From: Bacteroidota bacterium
GTDB taxonomy: Bacteria > Bacteroidota > Bacteroidia > Chitinophagales > Saprospiraceae
Length of the DNA stretch: 41,596 nucleotides
NCBI GenBank assembly: GCA_963169455.1
Contig: CAUJDW010000147.1
Coordinates: 1 to 41,596, forward strand
Direction: 5' to 3'
Part shown: piece after piece, positions 1 to 9,308 of the stretch
How positions within the stretch are numbered: position 1 is the stretch's first letter
How the letters are laid out: each line of letters starts with the position of its first letter
The notes under the pieces: generated by a model
What the model was told of the DNA's origin: nothing
Databases searched by the model: none
Seen by the model: only the letters and a program-made list of their open reading frames with translations
Translations under genes and position numbers: made by a program

Positions 1-45
1 AACAATATAACAATCCAACAATATAACAATCCAACAATATAACCC
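1..45. repeat. 16-bp tandem repeat, 2.8 copies
   Basis: A 16-base AT-rich unit (AACAATATAACAATCC) occurs twice exactly, at 1-16 and 17-32, and a third time truncated at 33-45. It lies upstream of the esterase gene and has no coding frame. It continues to the window edge, so the true copy number is unknown. Probably non-coding slipped-strand repeat DNA. Confidence 0.85.
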
Positions 46-132
46 AAGCCCCAGGAACAATGCTATTGACGCCGTATTTCCGAAGCAGTATGAGTTACGA
101 TAAATGTGTCCAACTTCTTTTAACTTCCCGCC

Positions 133-1014
133 ATGAAAAAACTGATTTTTTGCCTCATCATCCTGTTCGGCTGCCTTGGCCAGGCCTATCCACAAAAAGT
201 CATCGGGCTTCCGGCTACACCTGCGCCTGAGGGTATTGCCTGGGGCGGCCCCGAGCGGCAATACACCTCGCCGGCTATCAATGCCGAAGTCGTGGCCAAC
301 GTCTCTCAGCCGTCGCTGGCCGTGTATTTACCGGACGCCTCTGTCGCCAACGGCACAGCGCTCGTCATCGCACCCGGCGGCGGTTTCCACTTTCTAAGCA
401 TCAACAACGAGGGCATAGACGTGGCGAAATGGTGCGTCGAAAATGGGATTGCTGCCTTTGTACTCCGGTACCGCCTGGTTCCTACAGGAGCGGATGGCGT
501 GATGGAATTTTTCCAGAAAGTTGGCCAAAGGAAGAAGATGGATGAAGAAATGGCGCCGTTCATTGCCCTTGCCAAAGCCGACGGTTTGGCGGCCATCGAA
601 TACGTACGCAGCCATGCGGCGGATTTTGGCGTACAACCCGATCGCATCGGCATCATGGGCTTTTCGGCAGGGGGCACAGTGGCGGGGGCGGCGGCTTTTG
701 AGTACACTTCCCCAGCCAACCGCCCCGACTTCGCCGCGCCGATCTATCCCGCCCTGCATGTCGTGGATACTTCAAAGATGCCGGAGAAGCCAATGCCGCT
801 CTTCGTCGCCGTAACCGGCGATGATTTCTTTGGTTTTCAGGCCTTGTGTACGGCCCTGTACAATCAGTGGAACGAGGCCCGACAGCCCATCGAGTTGCAC
901 ATTTACGAGCAGGGCGGCCATGGCTTCGGAATGCGCAAACAAGGGCTGCCCAGCGACCAATGGATCGAGGCCTTCAGGGCCTGGCTCGACAGCCATGGTT
1001 GGCTGGGGAACTGA
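133..1014 (+). CDS. Secreted alpha/beta-hydrolase, acetyl-esterase/BD-FAE type
   Basis: A 293-residue protein beginning with a typical signal peptide (residues 1-20, MKK followed by a hydrophobic stretch), so periplasmic or exported. The mature part shows the alpha/beta-hydrolase layout of the esterase/lipase family: an oxyanion-hole loop PGGGF (81-85), the nucleophile elbow GFSAGG with Ser178, an acid candidate at Asp230/231 (VTGDD), and a catalytic His263 in GGHGFG. This family hydrolyses ester bonds, commonly acetyl or feruloyl groups on plant or algal polysaccharides; the substrate here cannot be read from sequence. It is monocistronic as far as visible; the next gene starts 127 bases downstream. 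Start chosen because it gives a complete signal peptide. Confidence 0.85.
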   Translation: MKKLIFCLIILFGCLGQAYPQKVIGLPATPAPEGIAWGGPERQYTSPAINAEVVANVSQPSLAVYLPDASVANGTALVIAPGGGFHFLSINNEGIDVAKWCVENGIAAFVLRYRLVPTGADGVMEFFQKVGQRKKMDEEMAPFIALAKADGLAAIEYVRSHAADFGVQPDRIGIMGFSAGGTVAGAAAFEYTSPANRPDFAAPIYPALHVVDTSKMPEKPMPLFVAVTGDDFFGFQALCTALYNQWNEARQPIELHIYEQGGHGFGMRKQGLPSDQWIEAFRAWLDSHGWLGN

Positions 1015-1141
1015 GGGAGCGCCTTCCTGCTGGCTTCGGCCCCGCTCAGCCGGCGGATGCCCACTGCATGAAGGCCCTTTCCCCGGCCCTTATGTTCCTC
1101 AAATTCCGTACCTTGCCCCCCTGATAAAAATCCTGGCCAAA

Positions 1142-3199
<2,058 letters not shown>

Positions 3200-3243
3200 G
3201 CCGGGCGTCGGCTGGCCGCTTCGCGCCGAGGCGCCACATTTCA

Positions 3244-3274
3244 GTTGGCAACTGCTTCCGGAATCTTATATTTG
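3244..3274 (+). promoter_or_regulatory. Bacteroidota-type promoter for map
   Basis: GTTG at 3244-3247, a 19-base spacer, then TATATTTG at 3267-3274, an exact match to the TAnnTTTG -7 element of Bacteroidota housekeeping promoters. It lies 20 bases before the map ATG. The spacing equals that of the rpsU promoter in this window. Confidence 0.55.
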
Positions 3275-3294
3275 CACGCAGATAATATTTCCTT

Positions 3295-4062
3295 ATGTCC
3301 ATTACAACAGAGGTGGAACTGGAAGGCATGCGGGCCGTCAGCGAAGCTGTCGGCCTGGCCCTGAAGCAGATGCGGGATTTTGCCCGCCCGGGCATGACGA
3401 CCCGCGAACTGGACGAATACGGCGGGGAATTGCTCCGGCAGTTCGGCGCCCGCTCAGCCCCCAAACTCACGTATGGGTTCCCCGGTTGGACCTGCATCAG
3501 CCTGAACCACCAGATCGCCCACGGCATTCCCTCTGAAAAAACCGTGCTGCAGGAAGGCGACCTGGTCAACATAGACGTGTCGGCGGAACTGGACGGCTTC
3601 TGGGCGGATAACGGCGGCTCCTTCGTGCTCGGGCGCGACATCCACGGCCATGCCGCCCTCGTGGATGCCTCCCGGCAAATCCTCCGCGAAGCCCTGGCGC
3701 TGATCCGGGACAGCCAGCGGATCGCCCATGTCGGGCGCTTTATCGAATCGGAGGCCAGAAAGCGCGGGTACACCGTGATCCGCAACCTCGTCGGCCATGG
3801 CGTGGGCCGAAGCCTGCACGAGCCGCCCGGCTCCATACCCTGCTTTTACGACCGCTTCCTGCGCACCCGCTTCCGGGAAAATTCGGTGGTCGCCGTGGAA
3901 ACCTTCATCTCCACCGGCGCACGCTACGCCGAGGAAACCCCCGACGGCTGGACCCTGGCCACCGGCGACGGCAGCTTCGTCGCCCAGCACGAACACACCA
4001 TTCTGGTGACGGGCGGCGAGCCGCAGATACTCACGGCGGCCAATGGGATATGGGAGGCCTGA
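3295..4062 (+). CDS. map: Type I methionine aminopeptidase
   Basis: Removes the initiator methionine from nascent proteins in the cytoplasm. The 255-residue length fits the bacterial type I enzyme. All five metal ligands can be placed by alignment to the Escherichia coli pattern: Asp94 (NIDVSA), Asp105 (FWADNG), His168 (VGHGVG), Glu202 (VETFIS) and Glu233 (HEHTIL); the substrate-contacting histidines correspond to His76 (AHGIP) and His175 (LHEPP). There is no N-terminal SH3/zinc extension. A promoter-like element lies 20 bases upstream, so it is probably transcribed independently of hutU. Nothing is missing or unusual. Confidence 0.96.
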   Translation: MSITTEVELEGMRAVSEAVGLALKQMRDFARPGMTTRELDEYGGELLRQFGARSAPKLTYGFPGWTCISLNHQIAHGIPSEKTVLQEGDLVNIDVSAELDGFWADNGGSFVLGRDIHGHAALVDASRQILREALALIRDSQRIAHVGRFIESEARKRGYTVIRNLVGHGVGRSLHEPPGSIPCFYDRFLRTRFRENSVVAVETFISTGARYAEETPDGWTLATGDGSFVAQHEHTILVTGGEPQILTAANGIWEA

Positions 4063-4127
4063 GCGGCGCTTGATGTTTTAAAAAACACTTCTTATTTTAT
4101 CCTGAATTTCATCTCCACACGGTGGGG

Positions 4128-5669
4128 ATGGCCAAGCCCCTTTATATGGCAAAGGATATCCGAAAGATCGAACTGCGAAACCTGGAGTTCAGCGATTACC
4201 GGGAGTTGAAAGAGGCTATGCTGGAGGCTTATCCCGACTGGGAAAACCCGGCATGGACGGAAGGACAGATCCGAAAACTGCTGGATATATTCCCCGACGG
4301 GCAACTGGTCATCCTCGCGGATGGAAAGGTGGTGGGCAGCGCCCTTTCTATCGTCATTCATTACGAGGACTTCGAGGGCGATGAATCCTATGATGCCATA
4401 ACGGGCAATTATTCCTTCAACACGCATAACCCCTCCGGCGATGTGCTCTATGGCATCGAGGTGTTCGTCCACCCTGCTTACCGGGGGCTCCGGCTGGGCA
4501 GGCGGCTTTACGACGCCCGCAAGGAGTTGTGCGAACAGCTGAACCTGAAGGGTATCCTCTTCGGCGGGCGGATTCCCAACTACAATAAATATGCCGGCGA
4601 GTTGAGCCCCAAGGCCTATATTGAAAAGGTCCGCCTCAAAGAGATCTATGACCCTGTGCTGTCCTTTCAGTTGAGCAACGATTTTCACGTCCGCAAAATC
4701 CTGGAAGAATATGCCAGCGAAGACCTTGGGTCAAAGGAATACGCAGTATTGCTGGAATGGAACAATATTTACTACACGCGCCCTCAGAAACTGATCAACC
4801 TTCCCAAGCAATCTGCCCGGATCGGGCTGGTGCAGTGGCAGATGCGGCCTTTCCATTCGCTGGACGCCCTCTATGGCCAGATGGAATTCTTCGTGGATGC
4901 CGTAGCTACCTATAAAGCGGACTTCCTGCTTTTCCCGGAAATGTTCAATGCGCCGCTTCTGGCCGATTTCAACCACCTCCCCGAAGCGGACGCCATCCGG
5001 GAACTGGCCGAGTTCACCGTTCCCATCCGGGACAAGTTCAGGGAACTGGCCATTGCTTACAATGCGAATATTATTACCGGCAGCATGCCCTTCCTGCGGG
5101 AGGGGGCGCTGGTCAACGTCGGCTTTCTCTGCCGCCGCGACGGCACGATTGAAATGTACGAGAAACTCCATATCACGCCCAATGAAGCCAGCTATTGGGG
5201 AATGGTGGGGGGCCACCGCCTGCAGGCCTATGACACGGACTTCGGCAAGGTCGGCATCCTGATCGGTTATGATATCGAATTCCCCGAACTGGCGCGCCTT
5301 TTGGCCAATGAAGGCATACAGATCCTTTTCGTGCCTTTTCATACCAACACACAGAACGAATTCCACGGGGTTCAGCAGTGCGCCAAAGCCCGGGCCATAG
5401 AAAACGAGTGTTACGTGGCCATCGCCGGCAGCGTGGGCAACCTTCCCAAGGTATATAATATGGATATTCAGGTGGCCACTTCGGCCTTGTACACCCCCGC
5501 CGATTTTTCCTTTCCGGTCTCAGGCACCATCGCCGAGGCCAACCCCAATACCGAAATGACCGTAATTGCTGATGTGGACCTCGACCTGCTGAAGGAACTG
5601 CACGCCTACGGCAGCCTGCGCAACCTCAAAGACAGGCGGGATGACCTGTATGAGTTGAGAAAGAAATAA
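4128..5669 (+). CDS. GNAT acetyltransferase-nitrilase fusion with altered nitrilase nucleophile
   Basis: Two domains in one protein of about 513 residues. The N-terminal part (to about residue 180) is a GNAT acetyltransferase with the acetyl-CoA loop RGLRLGRR followed by LYDARK. The C-terminal part (from about 230) is a carbon-nitrogen hydrolase, as in YhcX-like proteins. Of the nitrilase Glu-Lys-Cys triad, Glu is present in LLFPEMF (codon at 4938) and Lys in MYEKLH (codon at 5163), but the usual ICYD nucleophile motif reads IGYD: the codon at 5265-5267 is GGT (Gly) where TGT (Cys) is expected. The rest of the block (FPELARLL) is conserved. The frame is also open from a GTG at 4122, and an ATG at 4146 is an alternative start. 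Amide hydrolysis by this domain is therefore doubtful; substrates are unknown. Confidence 0.88.
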   Translation: MAKPLYMAKDIRKIELRNLEFSDYRELKEAMLEAYPDWENPAWTEGQIRKLLDIFPDGQLVILADGKVVGSALSIVIHYEDFEGDESYDAITGNYSFNTHNPSGDVLYGIEVFVHPAYRGLRLGRRLYDARKELCEQLNLKGILFGGRIPNYNKYAGELSPKAYIEKVRLKEIYDPVLSFQLSNDFHVRKILEEYASEDLGSKEYAVLLEWNNIYYTRPQKLINLPKQSARIGLVQWQMRPFHSLDALYGQMEFFVDAVATYKADFLLFPEMFNAPLLADFNHLPEADAIRELAEFTVPIRDKFRELAIAYNANIITGSMPFLREGALVNVGFLCRRDGTIEMYEKLHITPNEASYWGMVGGHRLQAYDTDFGKVGILIGYDIEFPELARLLANEGIQILFVPFHTNTQNEFHGVQQCAKARAIENECYVAIAGSVGNLPKVYNMDIQVATSALYTPADFSFPVSGTIAEANPNTEMTVIADVDLDLLKELHAYGSLRNLKDRRDDLYELRKK

Positions 5670-5693
5670 ATAAGAAGGGAAGTTTCCACCCCC

Positions 5694-6347
5694 TCAGCCC
5701 TTCAGCCTGGCGATCACCGTTTTGTTGCCCTTCACCTTGTCGCCTGTTTTTACTTCCACCTCCGCATTCAGAGGCAGGAATACATCCACCCGCGAGCCGA
5801 ATTTGATGAAGCCCATTTCGCTGCCCTGCCGAACTTCCTGGCCCACCTGCAGGTAGTTCCGGATGCGTTTGGCCATGGCGCCGGCGATCTGCCGCAGCAG
5901 GATCTCCGTACCGCCGTTGTCGATCACCACCGTCGTGCGTTCGTTTTCGGTGGAGGACTTGGGGAGCCAGGCCGCCAGGTACTTGCCGGGATGGTGTTTG
6001 AGGTAGCGCACCTGCCCGCCAACCGGGTTGCGGTTGACGTGCACGTTGAGCGGCGACATAAAGATGCTGACCTGGAGGCGCCGCTCCTTCAGGTATTCCG
6101 TTTCCTCCGCCTCTTCTATGGCCACTACCCGGCCATCTGCCGGGGCATACACTATATTATTGTCAGATTCCAGTATTTCCCGCCTCGGGTGGCGAAAAAA
6201 CTGAAGGATCAATCCGAATATCAGAAGAGAAACGGCCCCCGCCAGGGGAAGGAAGCCCGGAGCAAGCCGGTAGATCAGCAGGTTTGCCAGTGCGAGCCCC
6301 GCGGCCAGCACCGCCAGAATCTTATGTCCTTCTTTGTGTATTGTCAT
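5694..6347 (-). CDS. psd: Phosphatidylserine decarboxylase (short, archaeal-type)
   Basis: Converts phosphatidylserine to phosphatidylethanolamine at the inner membrane. The 217-residue protein starts with two hydrophobic segments (about 10-27 and 32-50) and ends with the self-cleavage site in KFGSRVDVFLP, where Gly184-Ser185 would be split and Ser185 converted to the pyruvoyl cofactor. HVNRNPVGG (103-111) is the typical core. The length fits the short Psd subfamily common in Bacteroidota. It lies downstream of cdsA on the same strand (109-base gap), a pairing that makes sense because CdsA supplies the CDP-diacylglycerol precursor. A phosphatidylserine synthase gene is not in the window. It converges on the nitrilase fusion gene with 24 bases between the stop codons. 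Confidence 0.93.
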   Translation of the reverse strand: MTIHKEGHKILAVLAAGLALANLLIYRLAPGFLPLAGAVSLLIFGLILQFFRHPRREILESDNNIVYAPADGRVVAIEEAEETEYLKERRLQVSIFMSPLNVHVNRNPVGGQVRYLKHHPGKYLAAWLPKSSTENERTTVVIDNGGTEILLRQIAGAMAKRIRNYLQVGQEVRQGSEMGFIKFGSRVDVFLPLNAEVEVKTGDKVKGNKTVIARLKG

Positions 6348-6456
6348 GTTCCCAATTTGTTTGCTGCAAAGTTAAACGGGGCAGCCCGGATTGCGCAATG
6401 GTGGGGCAGGAGGTTTTTTGTGCGTTTTTTGGGCCTTGCCCCACCAGGCTTGCCAG

Positions 6457-7305
6457 CTACACCCCTGCCATTCTCACCCAAAGGATGTAAGCCGTGGCGA
6501 AGGGCAGCAGGAAGATGAAGCCGTCGAAGCGGTCGAGCAGCCCGCCATGGCCGGGCAGGATGGAGCCCGAGTCCTTGACCTGGGCGCTGCGCTTGAGCAT
6601 GGATTCCACCAGGTCGCCCAGGGAGCCGAACAGGGCGACGATGGCTGCCAGGACAAGCCAGTCCATGAGCCTCAGCCCGCCGAACAGTTTGTAAACCAGC
6701 AGGGCCACCAGGAAGGTTGCCAGGGCGGCGCCCGCTGCTCCTTCCCAGGTTTTTTTCGGGGAGATACGCGGGAAAAGAGGCGTTTTTCCAAAGCGCGACC
6801 CCACCATATAAGCGCCCGTGTCATTGACCCAGGTCATGGCCAGCAGCCCGAAGACGGTATTGGCGTAGAACCGGCCGTCATCAAAGGCGATGAATTCCAG
6901 CAAAGCGAAGGGCACACCGATATAGGCCATGCCCAGGACGATGAATGCGACATTGGCGAAGGGCTGCTCGGAGCGGGAATACAGTTCGTAAATGAATGCC
7001 GAAAAAATGACGGGAAAGAACAGCAGCGAGGCGATGGCGATAAACGATTCCTTTTGCTGCACCAGGTTGAGCTGGACGACGGAAGCCAGCAGGTAGGGCA
7101 CCATGCCCAGGGCGAGCCCCAGCCAGCGCCGCAACATGCTGCGGGGCTGGTTTCTGGACAGGACGATGTTGAAATATTCCCAAAGGCAGAGCCCGGTGAT
7201 CAGGGCGAACAGGAGGACGAAGGCGTGGCGCCCCCCGTAGATGCCTCCCAGCATGACGGCAACGAAGATCAGCGCCGTCGCTCCTCGTCTGAGTAATCCA
7301 TTCAT
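6457..7305 (-). CDS. cdsA: Phosphatidate cytidylyltransferase (CDP-diglyceride synthase)
   Basis: Makes CDP-diacylglycerol from phosphatidic acid and CTP, the branch point of phospholipid synthesis, in the inner membrane. The 282-residue protein is largely hydrophobic with multiple membrane segments. The family signature lies at residues 235-261: Ser235, LKR (237-239), VKD (243-245), PGHGG (251-255), then DRFD (258-261). Its start codon overlaps the stop of the upstream CPBP protease gene in an ATGA arrangement, so the two are translationally coupled; psd follows downstream. Confidence 0.95.
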   Translation of the reverse strand: MNGLLRRGATALIFVAVMLGGIYGGRHAFVLLFALITGLCLWEYFNIVLSRNQPRSMLRRWLGLALGMVPYLLASVVQLNLVQQKESFIAIASLLFFPVIFSAFIYELYSRSEQPFANVAFIVLGMAYIGVPFALLEFIAFDDGRFYANTVFGLLAMTWVNDTGAYMVGSRFGKTPLFPRISPKKTWEGAAGAALATFLVALLVYKLFGGLRLMDWLVLAAIVALFGSLGDLVESMLKRSAQVKDSGSILPGHGGLLDRFDGFIFLLPFATAYILWVRMAGV

Positions 7306-8267
7306 GTTTCGTCGGTTTTGGCGCCTTCCTGCCCGGCCTCTTCCGTTGGCCTTTCGGCGCCTGGTTCCGTTCTGTGCTGGTAAAGATAATAACTTAGGCC
7401 CGCTACCAGAAGGGCGGCTACCAGTATGCCCGTCCAGTTGACGTCCTGCAGGCTGGCTTCGGGCAGTTCCTCAGCCCGGAAGTAGAGCGCCACGGCCTGC
7501 AGCCCGTTTACAAAAAAATGGGCGGTGATGGGAGCCCAGAGGCTGCGCGACCAGTAGTAGAGGTATCCCAGCCCGGCGCCAAGCAGCAATCGCGGCAGCA
7601 GCCCGGCAAACTGCAGGTGAAAGGCGCTGAAGATCAGGGCGGCGGCCCAGATGGCGGCCACCGGGCGCCCGCTGGCCTGCTCGAGTTTCTGCTGCAGAAC
7701 GCCCCGGAATACCAGCTCTTCCCCAATAGCGGGCATGACGGCCACCACCAACAGGGTGAAGCCCAGTTCCAGCGGGCTCTTCATAACCAGCAGCCCCTTC
7801 ACCAGCCGCCCGGCCTTGCTTTCCAGCCCCGATGCCCAGTCGGGGAGGGGAAGTTGCTGGTTCAGCCAGTATGCTACCTGCGACAGCGCAAAAATGGCCA
7901 GCAGGAACAAAACCCCGGCAGCCAGAAAACCGAAGGAGGGCGCCCGGTGCAGCATGAAATATCGCTTCCAGCCGGACCGGTACAACAGGGCGGCGACAAA
8001 AAGAGGGGGCAGGGCGAAAGTGAACAGATGGGCTATAAGATTGACGGCCCGCATCAGGTTGCGCTCGCCCATGCTGCTGTGTTCACCAAAAGTGCTGAGC
8101 AGTTCCGTCAGGGAAACGCCCTGCAGGTGGGCGATCAGGAACCCCAGCCCGTTGCCTATGCCGCTGCCCAGCAGCATGCTTACGACAAGCAAAAGCAGGG
8201 CGCCGAGAGGGGGCAGCCCAATGCGTTGTTCAAAATCGCCCTTGTGGGGGGGCATATCGCCAGGCAT
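7302..8267 (-). CDS. CPBP-family intramembrane metalloprotease
   Basis: A polytopic membrane protein of 321 residues in the CPBP (CAAX protease and bacteriocin-processing, Rce1-like) family. The three family motifs are present: EELVFRG with Glu183, Glu184 and Arg188; FSAFH with His217; and HFFVN with His250 and Asn254. These form the presumed metal site inside the membrane. Substrates in bacteria are mostly unknown, so the role cannot be named. It is the first gene of a minus-strand group with cdsA (4-base ATGA overlap) and psd. The N-terminus up to about residue 20 is polar. No clear promoter was recognised upstream. Confidence 0.9.
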   Translation of the reverse strand: MPGDMPPHKGDFEQRIGLPPLGALLLLVVSMLLGSGIGNGLGFLIAHLQGVSLTELLSTFGEHSSMGERNLMRAVNLIAHLFTFALPPLFVAALLYRSGWKRYFMLHRAPSFGFLAAGVLFLLAIFALSQVAYWLNQQLPLPDWASGLESKAGRLVKGLLVMKSPLELGFTLLVVAVMPAIGEELVFRGVLQQKLEQASGRPVAAIWAAALIFSAFHLQFAGLLPRLLLGAGLGYLYYWSRSLWAPITAHFFVNGLQAVALYFRAEELPEASLQDVNWTGILVAALLVAGLSYYLYQHRTEPGAERPTEEAGQEGAKTDET

Positions 8268-8372
8268 GGTGTCCTTTGTGGTTTTTATGATTTAGCTTTG
8301 CGCCCGGAAAAAGAGGCAAATAAACTTTAAATTGCCGAAAGGTACTATTGTTTTACCATTCTATCCGCGACT

Positions 8373-9086
8373 ATGGCCCGTTTAAGCGTAAACATCAATA
8401 AGATCGCACTCATCCGCAATTCCCGCAAAGGAAACCTGCCCGACCTGCTGAAGGCCGCCCGCGACTGCGAGGCCTTCGGCGCCCAGGGCATTACCGTGCA
8501 CCCCCGGCCCGACGAACGCCATGTGCGCTATGCCGATATTCCGGAACTGAAACGGGTGGTAGCCACCGAATTCAATATCGAAGGCAACCCCGCCGGAAAA
8601 TTTATGGAACTGGTGCTCCAAACCCAACCCACTCAGTGCACCCTCGTGCCCGACGCTCCCGATGTGCTCACCTCCGACCAGGGCTGGGATACCATCGGGA
8701 ACAAAGCATTCCTGACGGAAGTGGCGGCCCGCCTGAGGGAGAAAGGCATCCGGGTTTCCATTTTCATAGACCCCGACGAACGCCAGGTGGAAGGGGCCAA
8801 GGCCGTCGGCGCCGACCGCATCGAATTTTACACCGGCAATTACGCCCTCATGTTCCCGGAAAACCCCGCCCGCGCGGTGGAGCCACACCGCCGATGCGCC
8901 CGCCTGGCCCAAGAGATCGGCATTGGTGTCAATGCGGGCCACGACCTCAACCTCGACAACCTGCATTACTATAAGGAGGAGGTGGAAGGGCTGCTGGAGG
9001 TTTCCATAGGGCACGCCCTGATTTCCGACGCCTTGTATTACGGGCTGCAGAATGTGATCCAGATGTACCTCCGGCAGCTGAGGTGA
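8373..9086 (+). CDS. pdxJ: Pyridoxine 5'-phosphate synthase
   Basis: Condenses 1-deoxyxylulose 5-phosphate with 3-amino-2-oxopropyl phosphate to give pyridoxine 5'-phosphate, the last ring-forming step of the DXP-dependent vitamin B6 pathway. The 237-residue sequence is full length. Recognisable PdxJ blocks are LSVNINKIALIRNSR at the N-terminus, ITVHPRPDERH (about 40-50), EFNIEGNP, and GVNAGHDLNLDN near residue 190, which carries the catalytic and phosphate-binding positions. It is divergent from the CPBP-cdsA-psd group (105 bases between starts). An imperfect -7-like TACTATTG lies at 8343-8350, too weak to call a promoter. Confidence 0.96.
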   Translation: MARLSVNINKIALIRNSRKGNLPDLLKAARDCEAFGAQGITVHPRPDERHVRYADIPELKRVVATEFNIEGNPAGKFMELVLQTQPTQCTLVPDAPDVLTSDQGWDTIGNKAFLTEVAARLREKGIRVSIFIDPDERQVEGAKAVGADRIEFYTGNYALMFPENPARAVEPHRRCARLAQEIGIGVNAGHDLNLDNLHYYKEEVEGLLEVSIGHALISDALYYGLQNVIQMYLRQLR

Positions 9087-9256
9087 GCAGCCCGGCCTTT
9101 CCGCGCTCCCGCCTTGCCCGGTTATTTTTTTAAAACCCTCACTGACAGGGGCTTGGGTTTTCTGAGGCAGTGAATCCGGATTGCCGGGCAGCTTTTTTAT
9201 TTTACAGTTCGTTCACATACTGATAACATGGAGTAGGACAATTTTTTATTTAATCC

Positions 9257-9264
9257 TATATTTG
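9257..9264 (+). promoter_or_regulatory. Possible -7 element for the susCD operon
   Basis: TATATTTG matches the Bacteroidota TAnnTTTG -7 consensus and lies 45 bases before the susC start. No good -33 TTTG is found at the usual distance, so the promoter may need an activator or alternative sigma factor. The rest of the 9087-9308 gap holds T-rich segments (around 9192-9204) after short hairpins, a weak candidate terminator for pdxJ. Confidence 0.4.
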
Positions 9265-9308
9265 TTATCAGTTAGTTATTTGGATTTAACTAAATAAAAC
9301 AGATTAGT

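Noticed and set aside
821-1141. N-terminal extension of urocanate hydratase
   Set aside because: Overlaps the esterase coding region in another frame and does not resemble urocanase; the ATG at 1142 is the natural start.
6391-7296. Plus-strand frame opposite cdsA rich in Gln, Gly and Glu
   Set aside because: A shadow of the cdsA codons; cdsA itself has a complete family signature.
9087-9308. Terminator candidate after pdxJ (AAAACCC/GGGTTTT and CCGG-type hairpins before a T-run)
   Set aside because: The stems are short or have long loops and are not directly followed by the T-run, so no firm call is made.
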